Source of the DNA: Oceaniglobus indicus
GTDB taxonomy: Bacteria; Pseudomonadota; Alphaproteobacteria; Rhodobacterales; Rhodobacteraceae
Length of the DNA stretch: 64,000 bases
Direction of reading: 5' to 3'
Assembly (NCBI RefSeq): GCF_002751875.1
Contig: NZ_NMZM01000012.1
Span: 1-64,000, forward strand
Shown in pieces: positions 58,127 to 64,000 of this stretch. The notes beneath the pieces are model-generated. The model worked only from the letters and a program-made list of their open reading frames with translations. It was not told the origin of the DNA and searched no databases. Made by a program: the position numbers and the translations under genes. The stretch's first letter is position 1; the number at the start of each line of letters is the position of its first letter.

Positions 58127-59406
58127 AGCGCGTCCTGCTGATCCTTGCCGGTCTGCTGGCAGCGGCCGTGATCGGGGCGGTTGTCGTCTATGTCGCGTTC
58201 ACCGGCCCGGGCGAGATACCCCCGGCAAGCCGTGATCTGAGTTCGCTGTCGGAAGGGGACCGCGAACAGATGGTGCAGGCGGGCGCCTATGTCGCGCGCA
58301 CCGGCGACTGTGTGGCGTGCCATGAATCGCCCGACGGTCTGTCGCTGGCCGGTGGGACGCCGATGGAGACGCCCTTCGGCACGATCTATGGCAGCAACAT
58401 CACCCCGTCGCGCGACCACGGCATCGCCGGCTACAGCGCCGACGATCTGTATCGGGTGATGGTTTACGGCATCGCGCCCGGGGGCAAACACCTGTATCCG
58501 GCCATGCCCTATACCTCGTATCACGCGATTTCACGGGCCGACAACGATGCGCTGTGGGTGTGGCTGATGGCGCAGAACCCGGTCGACCGGCCTAACCGCC
58601 CCGCGGAACTGGCGTTTCCGTTCAACCTGCGCCCGCTGCTGGCGTTCTGGAACCTGATCTATCGGCCCGAACCGCCGGAGTTGCCGGATCCGGGGGCAGG
58701 CGCGACAGACCCTGCCGCGCCGATGGCGCGGGGCCGCTATCTGGTCGAGGTGCTGGGCCATTGCAGCGAATGCCATACCCCCCGCAACCTCGCCTATGCC
58801 CGCAAGACGGATGAGCATCTGCAAGGCACGGTGATCGAGGATGCGCTGGCGCCGGATATCACCCCCGCGGGCCTGGCACGGCGCGGCTGGACCACCGATG
58901 ACCTGGAACACTTCCTTGCGAACGGGTTGTCGCCGCAGGGCGTCATGACGTTCCGCATGTTCCCGGTGCTCAGCCATTCGACGAAATACATGACGTCCGA
59001 AGACATCGCGGCCGTGGCCGCCTATCTGACCGACGGCGCGCCGCCACCTTCGCCGCCGGATCCGCGCCCTGATGCGATCGCGCAAAACCCCGAAGGCCAC
59101 CGTTTGTACCTGGGCCTGTGCGCCGGCTGTCACGGCAGTGACGGCGCCGGTCAGCCGTTCGGCTCGGTCCCGCTGGCCAGCAACACCAGCGCGATGTTCG
59201 ACAACCCGATCAACCTGGTGCGCGTCATCCGCGAAGGCATCCCCGCACGGCACCTGGCAGGCTATCAGCGGATGCAGGAGATGCCGGCGTTCGCCGACCG
59301 GCTGAACGACGACGAAATGGCGGCGCTGGTCAACTATCTGCGGCAACGCTGGGGCGGTCACGACGCCACGCTTGCCGTCTCTGCGGTGGCGGACACACCG
59401 GGATGA
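58123..59406 (+). CDS. Membrane-bound tri-heme cytochrome c subunit
   Basis: Predicted 427-residue cytochrome. An N-terminal membrane anchor (VLLILAGLLAAAVIGAVVVY) is followed by three CxxCH sites: CVACH at 63, CSECH at 214 and CAGCH at 333. It resembles the tri-heme subunits of membrane aldehyde or alcohol dehydrogenases, which pass electrons to quinone or terminal oxidase. A longer frame from 57895 overlaps the Fe-S gene and is not used. Confidence 0.9.
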   Translation: MKRVLLILAGLLAAAVIGAVVVYVAFTGPGEIPPASRDLSSLSEGDREQMVQAGAYVARTGDCVACHESPDGLSLAGGTPMETPFGTIYGSNITPSRDHGIAGYSADDLYRVMVYGIAPGGKHLYPAMPYTSYHAISRADNDALWVWLMAQNPVDRPNRPAELAFPFNLRPLLAFWNLIYRPEPPELPDPGAGATDPAAPMARGRYLVEVLGHCSECHTPRNLAYARKTDEHLQGTVIEDALAPDITPAGLARRGWTTDDLEHFLANGLSPQGVMTFRMFPVLSHSTKYMTSEDIAAVAAYLTDGAPPPSPPDPRPDAIAQNPEGHRLYLGLCAGCHGSDGAGQPFGSVPLASNTSAMFDNPINLVRVIREGIPARHLAGYQRMQEMPAFADRLNDDEMAALVNYLRQRWGGHDATLAVSAVADTPG

Positions 59407-59448
59407 CCGACCCATGCCATCCCGCGACCCAAGCAATGACGAGGTTCA

Positions 59449-60471
59449 ATGACCGCAAACACCACTGACACCGGTCGGCGTGGCGGGGCGGACAGGGGCA
59501 GAACCGGCCTGCTGCTACTGACGTCGGTAATCCTTGCCGGCTGCGAAGGTCAGCAATCCGCGCTTGCGCCCTCGGGCGAGGATGCGCGCGTTCTTGGCAA
59601 CCTCTTCTGGGTCATGCTGGGCGGCGCGGTCATTCTGTGGTTGTTGGTCAACGGGTTGTTCTTCTATGTCACCCGGATCAACCGCGCGGCCCTGTCCCGC
59701 CGGTTCGCCAACGGCCTGATCGTGGGGGGCGGTGTGATCTTTCCCACGATCGTGCTGGGCGGATTGCTGACCTATGGTCTGTCGATCATGCCCGACCAGC
59801 GCGCGCCCGGCGACGGTCTGACCCTGCGCGTGACCGGCGAGCAATGGTGGTGGCGGGTCGAATACTGGCCCGAGGGCGCCGAGACACCCATCGTCGCGGC
59901 CAACGAGATCCGGCTGCCAGCAGGCGAGCGCAGCGAGATCCGGCTGGACTCGGCCCGCGTCATCCATTCCTTCTGGATTCCGTCGTTGGGCGGCAAGATG
60001 GACATGTTCCCGGGCCGCGAGACGCGCATGTCGCTGAAGCCCGAAGTCGCCGGCCGCTGGCGCGGGCAATGCGCCGAATTCTGCGGCGCAAGCCATGCGC
60101 TGATGGCGTTCGAGGTGGTCGCGATGCCGCCCGATGATTTCAACGCATGGCTGCAGGCGCAGGCCGCCCCCGCCACATCGCCGACGACCGACGCCGCCCG
60201 GCGGGGCGCCCGCATCTTCGCGCGCGAAGGGTGCGGCGCCTGTCACGCCGTGCGCGGCACCGGGGCGCGCGGCGCGGTGGGCCCGGACCTGACCCATGTC
60301 GGCAGTCGTCTCAGCCTCGGGGCGGGCACCCTGACCACCACGCTCGCCGATTTCGAACGGTGGATCGCCCACACCGGCGCCATCAAGCCCGAGGTCGAAA
60401 TGCCCGGCTATGGTCACTTGGGCGCAGCGGAACTGGCCGATCTGGCGCAATATCTGAAAGGACTGGAATGA
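59449..60471 (+). CDS. coxB: Cytochrome c oxidase subunit II with fused cytochrome c (caa3 type)
   Basis: Predicted 340-residue subunit. A lipobox (ILAGC, about 29-33) suggests a lipoprotein. Two membrane segments follow (about 50-70 and 90-110). The CuA site is complete: IHSFW histidine, then CAEFCGASHALM at 208-219. The C-terminal cytochrome c domain has CGACH at 262 and the axial methionine in EVEMPGY. It delivers electrons to subunit I. Overlaps the subunit I-III gene by ATGA. Confidence 0.92.
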   Translation: MTANTTDTGRRGGADRGRTGLLLLTSVILAGCEGQQSALAPSGEDARVLGNLFWVMLGGAVILWLLVNGLFFYVTRINRAALSRRFANGLIVGGGVIFPTIVLGGLLTYGLSIMPDQRAPGDGLTLRVTGEQWWWRVEYWPEGAETPIVAANEIRLPAGERSEIRLDSARVIHSFWIPSLGGKMDMFPGRETRMSLKPEVAGRWRGQCAEFCGASHALMAFEVVAMPPDDFNAWLQAQAAPATSPTTDAARRGARIFAREGCGACHAVRGTGARGAVGPDLTHVGSRLSLGAGTLTTTLADFERWIAHTGAIKPEVEMPGYGHLGAAELADLAQYLKGLE

Positions 60472-63026
60472 GCGATACCGATCAAACCGGTCCCACGGGG
60501 CCATATCCGCCGACCGCCGACATGCTGGCCGAACCCGTGCCGCAGGGCGAACAGGACCGCACCGCGGCCGAGTTGCGCGCGGCATGGGCGCCGCCCACCG
60601 GTTGGCGTTATTTCACCGCCGTCAACAATTCCGAGGTCGGGTTGTGGTATGCGCTGACCGCCTTCGGCTTCATGCTTTTGGCGGGTGTGCTAGCGCTGGT
60701 GATGCGGCTGCAACTGGCGCTGCCCGACAACGATCTTATTTCGGCCGACCGGTTCAACCAGTTCTTCACGATGCACGGATCGGCGATGATGTTCCTGTTC
60801 GCCGTGCCGATGTTCGAGGCGATCGCGATCCTGATCCTGCCCGCCTTCCTAGGCGGACGCGACATGCCGTTCCCGCGCCTGTCGGCCTTCGGCTTCTGGT
60901 GCTTCGTCATTGGCGGCGTGTTCGTGATGGGTTCGCTGCTGTTCGATGCTGCGCCCACCGCCGGGTGGTTCATGTATCCGCCCCTCGCCACCCAGGACGA
61001 AGGACCGGGCAGCGACATCTGGCTGCTGGGCCTTTCGTTCATCGAGATCGCGTCGATCGCCGCCGCCGTGGAACTGATCGTCGGCGCGCTGAAGTGCCGC
61101 CCGCCGGGGATGCGCGTCAACATCATGCCGCTTTATGCCTGGTATGTGCTGGTGGTCGGCGGCATGATCCTGTTCGCCTTTCCACCCCTGATCGCGGGTG
61201 ATTTCCTGTTCGAGCTTGAACGCAGTTTCGACTGGCCGTTCTTCGACCCCACCCGCGGCGGCGATCCGATGCTGTGGCAGCACCTGTTCTGGATCTTCGG
61301 CCACCCCGAGGTCTACATCGTCTTCCTGCCCTCGATCGCCATTGCCGCCATGGTGATCCCCACCGTCGCGCGCCGCCCCATCGTCGGCTATTCCTGGATC
61401 GTGCTGTCGGCCGTCGGCACCGGGTTCCTGTCGTTCGGGCTGTGGGTGCATCACATGTTCACCACGGGCCTGCCCAACATTTCGCTGGGGTTCTTTTCGG
61501 CGGCATCCGAGGCCGTGGTGATCCCCACTGGCATCCAGCTTTTCGCCTTTGCGGCGACGCTGATCGCGGGACGCGTGAAGATGAGCCTGCCGATGCTGTG
61601 GATCGCGGGGGCGCTGGCGATCTTTACCGCCGGCGGTCTGACGGGTGTCATGCTGGCCATCGCACCGTTCAACTGGCAGGTGCACGACAGCTATTTCATC
61701 GTCGCACACCTGCATTACACGCTGTTCGGCGGCATGGTCTTTCCGGTGATCGCCGGGGTCTATTACTTCTTTCCGTTCATCCGCAAGAAGATGCTGAGCG
61801 AACGTCTGGGCCGCTGGGCGTTCTGGCTGATCTTCACCGGGTTCAACGTGACCTTCCTGCCGATGCACCTGACCGGCTTGCTGGGCATGCCGCGGCGCAT
61901 CTTCACCTATCCCGAGGCGTCCGGCTGGGGCTGGCTGAACATGATCTCCACCCTTGGCGCCTTCGTGATCGCCGCCGGCTTCGTGGTGTTCGTCTGGGAT
62001 CTGCTGCGCTCCAAGGGCAGCCAGACCCAGGTGCCGCGCAATCCGTGGGACGCGGGCACCCTGGAATGGAGCCATGACGTGCCCGAGGAATACTGGGGCG
62101 CGCGATCGATCCCGCACATCACCTCGCGCTATCCGTTGTGGGATGATCCCGATCTGGTCGCGCGCATGGACGCCGGGCGCTATTACCTGCCCGACAGCCC
62201 CCATGGCCACCGCGAAACCCTGGTGACCAGCGTGATCGACGCCAGTCCCGAACTGGCACAGCGCGTGACCGGTCCGACGTGGATCACGCTGTGGGCGGCC
62301 GCGTTCACGGGCGGCGCGTTCATCTTCCCGACATTCCACATGTATCCGCCGGCCATCGTCTCGGGCGCCTTTGCGGTGGTCTGCATCCTTTACTGGCTGT
62401 GGACCTCGACCGCGCGCCCGCCCGAACACGGGATGCGTGATGCCGGTCTGGGCTTGCGCCTGCCGACCTATGCGTCGGGGCCAAAGGCCGTTGGCTGGTG
62501 GGCGGTCTGGATCACCATGCTGGGGGACGCCACGGCCTTTGCCAGCGTGGTGTTCGGCTTCTTCTTCTACTGGACCGCCAAGCCTGATTTCCCGCCCGAG
62601 GGTGCGATGCACGCCGCACCTGCGCTGGTGGGGCTGGCTGTGCTGGTATTGGCCCTGTCCTGGGCGCTGACGCTGGGCGCGCGGCACTGGAACGGGGCAG
62701 GGCGCGTGGGCGCGGCACGTGGCGCGCTGGTGGCCGCGCCCCTTCTGGCGGCGGGTGGCTGCGCGGCGCTGATCGCGTCGGTGCAGGCGCTTGAACCGGC
62801 AAGCCATGTCTATCCGGCGATCATCTGGGCGCTGATGATCTGGGTCGTCGCCCATGCCATGGTCGGCATCATCATGCAGCTTTACTGTCTCGCGGGCAGC
62901 GTGAGCGGCAAGCTGACGCCGCGCCATGATGCGGACCTGTGGAACGTCACGCTGTTCTGGCACTTCCTGTGCCTGACCGTGCTGGTCGCCGGAGCGGTGA
63001 TCGGACTTGCGCCGGGGGTGCTGTGA
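60468..63026 (+). CDS. ctaD: Cytochrome c oxidase subunit I-III fusion
   Basis: Predicted 852-residue protein. Subunit I (about 40-560) shows MHGSAMMF (heme ligand), the HPEVY motif, WVHHMF (CuB) and AHLHY (heme ligands). From about 600 (TWITLWAAAFTGGAFIFPTF) to the end there are seven hydrophobic segments like subunit III, with AFASVVFGFFFYW. Natural I-III fusions are known in caa3 oxidases. The frame is open to 60147, but that is read-through of the subunit II gene. Confidence 0.92.
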   Translation: MSDTDQTGPTGPYPPTADMLAEPVPQGEQDRTAAELRAAWAPPTGWRYFTAVNNSEVGLWYALTAFGFMLLAGVLALVMRLQLALPDNDLISADRFNQFFTMHGSAMMFLFAVPMFEAIAILILPAFLGGRDMPFPRLSAFGFWCFVIGGVFVMGSLLFDAAPTAGWFMYPPLATQDEGPGSDIWLLGLSFIEIASIAAAVELIVGALKCRPPGMRVNIMPLYAWYVLVVGGMILFAFPPLIAGDFLFELERSFDWPFFDPTRGGDPMLWQHLFWIFGHPEVYIVFLPSIAIAAMVIPTVARRPIVGYSWIVLSAVGTGFLSFGLWVHHMFTTGLPNISLGFFSAASEAVVIPTGIQLFAFAATLIAGRVKMSLPMLWIAGALAIFTAGGLTGVMLAIAPFNWQVHDSYFIVAHLHYTLFGGMVFPVIAGVYYFFPFIRKKMLSERLGRWAFWLIFTGFNVTFLPMHLTGLLGMPRRIFTYPEASGWGWLNMISTLGAFVIAAGFVVFVWDLLRSKGSQTQVPRNPWDAGTLEWSHDVPEEYWGARSIPHITSRYPLWDDPDLVARMDAGRYYLPDSPHGHRETLVTSVIDASPELAQRVTGPTWITLWAAAFTGGAFIFPTFHMYPPAIVSGAFAVVCILYWLWTSTARPPEHGMRDAGLGLRLPTYASGPKAVGWWAVWITMLGDATAFASVVFGFFFYWTAKPDFPPEGAMHAAPALVGLAVLVLALSWALTLGARHWNGAGRVGAARGALVAAPLLAAGGCAALIASVQALEPASHVYPAIIWALMIWVVAHAMVGIIMQLYCLAGSVSGKLTPRHDADLWNVTLFWHFLCLTVLVAGAVIGLAPGVL

Positions 63027-63433
63027 TGAGCGATGAACATCGCCCCGACCCCGACGAAGAGCGCCGCGAGTTCCGCGAGGAACGCGAGAGCCTGTGGCGG
63101 ATCACCCTTGCCCCGGCCACGTGGGTGGCGCATTTCGTCGCAAGCTACGGTGTGGTGGCGGTCACCTGTGCCAAGGCGCCCGACCTCTTGGGCGCGGCGC
63201 GCCTTGGCCTGGGGCTGTTCACGCTGGTTGCGCTGGCCATCATCCTGTGGCTGGGCTGGCGCGCGTGGCGGCAATGGGACGTGCGCAACACCGGCGATTA
63301 CACAAACGCGCTGGGCGAGGCCGAGGATCGGCATCAGTTCCTGGGCCATGCTGCGGTTCTTCTGGCGCTGATCTCGGCCATCGGCGTCGTCTACGGCACG
63401 CTGCCGGTCGTGATGCTGGAGACTTGTCGATGA
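63026..63433 (+). CDS. Small membrane protein of caa3 oxidase cluster
   Basis: Predicted 135-residue protein. An acidic, charged N-terminus (PDPDEERREFREERE) is followed by three hydrophobic segments (around 33-50, 58-76 and 107-125). Proteins of this kind accompany caa3 oxidase genes between the subunit I-III gene and CtaG; their exact role is unclear. One-base overlap with the oxidase gene and ATGA overlap with ctaG. Confidence 0.75.
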   Translation: MSDEHRPDPDEERREFREERESLWRITLAPATWVAHFVASYGVVAVTCAKAPDLLGAARLGLGLFTLVALAIILWLGWRAWRQWDVRNTGDYTNALGEAEDRHQFLGHAAVLLALISAIGVVYGTLPVVMLETCR

Positions 63434-64000
63434 GGGGTGCGGCACTGATATCCGCCGCGGCGCTGGCCGCGTTCATCTGGACCCCGCCGCTCGCGACGTG
63501 GCTGGATGCCGCGTTCCCAGCCCATATGTTGCGTCACATGATGCTGGTCGCGGTGATTCCGCCGCTGCTGGTGCTGGGCGCGCCCCACCTGGCGGATCGC
63601 GTGGCGTTGCCGCCGATGATCGCGGCGGTTGTCGAGTTCGCGGTCGTCTGGGCCTGGCATCTGCCCGGCGCCTATGGCCTGGCGTTTCTTCAGCGCGGTG
63701 GGTTCATCCTGGAACAGGGCAGCTTCCTGGTCGCCGGGATTGTGGTCTGGGCCGGGTGCTTGCGTGCCGATCAGCCGTTGCTGGGGGCGGGGGGGCTGTT
63801 GCTGACCTCGATGCACATGACGCTTCTGGGGGCGTTGATCGTGTTGTCGCCCCGTGATCTCTATGCCGAAATCTGCGGCCTTGCGCCGGATCTGACGGCC
63901 CAGCAATGGGGCGGGCTGTTGATGCTGGGGATCGGCACGCCGGTCTATCTGGTCGCCGGGCTGATCCTGACCGGCCGCGCCCTGACCCGAAGCGAGGTGC
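63430..64000 (+). CDS. ctaG: CtaG-type oxidase assembly protein, partial
   Basis: Partial gene: 190 codons are present and the frame is open at the window end. The translation is very hydrophobic, with AAFPAHMLRHMMLVAVIPPL, FAVVWAWHLPGAY and LLLTSMHMTLLGAL, the conserved histidine-bearing segments of caa3-type CtaG proteins (copper delivery for oxidase assembly, distinct from Cox11). ATGA overlap with the upstream gene. Confidence 0.88.
   Translation, partial: MRGAALISAAALAAFIWTPPLATWLDAAFPAHMLRHMMLVAVIPPLLVLGAPHLADRVALPPMIAAVVEFAVVWAWHLPGAYGLAFLQRGGFILEQGSFLVAGIVVWAGCLRADQPLLGAGGLLLTSMHMTLLGALIVLSPRDLYAEICGLAPDLTAQQWGGLLMLGIGTPVYLVAGLILTGRALTRSEV

Noticed and set aside
60147-60467. N-terminal extension of the oxidase I-III gene
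   Set aside because: It reads the subunit II cytochrome c domain out of frame; the ATG at 60468 in an ATGA overlap is the natural start.
60849-62963. 704-codon open frame on the minus strand opposite the oxidase gene
   Set aside because: The plus frame has all heme and copper ligands; the minus translation is His/Arg/Gln-rich, typical of antisense to a membrane protein gene.

Overview
This 64 kb window is high-GC DNA whose gene content points to an alphaproteobacterium of the Rhodobacterales (Rhodobacter, Paracoccus or Roseobacter type). The main clues are a phage tail module built like that of the Rhodobacter gene transfer agent (GTA), a caa3-type oxidase cluster, and dense operons in which most genes overlap by ATGA or GTGA. 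This assignment is inferred from family knowledge; no rRNA, tRNA or marker gene is present to confirm it.

Layout. (1) About 259-35211 is a nearly complete siphovirus-type prophage whose left end lies outside the window. It runs from a sigma-like regulator through replication and recombination genes (AAA ATPase, PD-(D/E)XK nuclease, primase-helicase, RuvC-like resolvase, HNH nucleases), two DNA methyltransferases and a block of small reverse-strand genes. Packaging and head genes follow (small and GpA-type large terminase, gpW-like joiner, portal, fused protease-capsid), then the tail (tail tube, G/GT-type chaperone with a -1 slippery site, tape measure, GTA-like distal tail genes) and a lysis module. 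A ParD-ParE module sits inside the tail genes. (2) 35272-44741 holds two divergent blocks of mostly exported proteins of unknown function, including a von Willebrand A protein, flanking a histidine kinase and LuxR-type response regulator. (3) About 45.1-51.5 kb is a compact satellite-like or P4-like integrative element: integrase, AlpA-like regulator, primase-polymerase, a 33-codon gene and unknown proteins. (4) 51.7-54.5 kb is a graveyard of integration: two integrase remnants, a DUF927-like fragment, two broken IS3-type elements and a decayed second copy of the prophage endolysin 3' end. (5) 54.7-64.0 kb is a chromosomal-looking respiratory block: an exported molybdenum hydroxylase (large subunit, 2Fe-2S subunit, tri-heme cytochrome c) followed by a caa3 oxidase (subunit II with cytochrome c, fused subunit I-III, a small membrane protein and CtaG, cut by the window edge).

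How the parts work together. The phage early operon reads as a self-contained replication unit next to an array of AAATCTG repeats and a long hairpin that could be its origin. The late operon has the order terminase-portal-capsid-tail-lysis. The kinase-regulator pair probably controls the surrounding exported proteins, since it is their only local regulator. The molybdenum enzyme could pass electrons through its tri-heme cytochrome to the neighbouring caa3 oxidase.

Limits: all family names come from reading motifs by eye; no database search was run. Start codons were chosen from ribosome-binding sites and gene overlaps.
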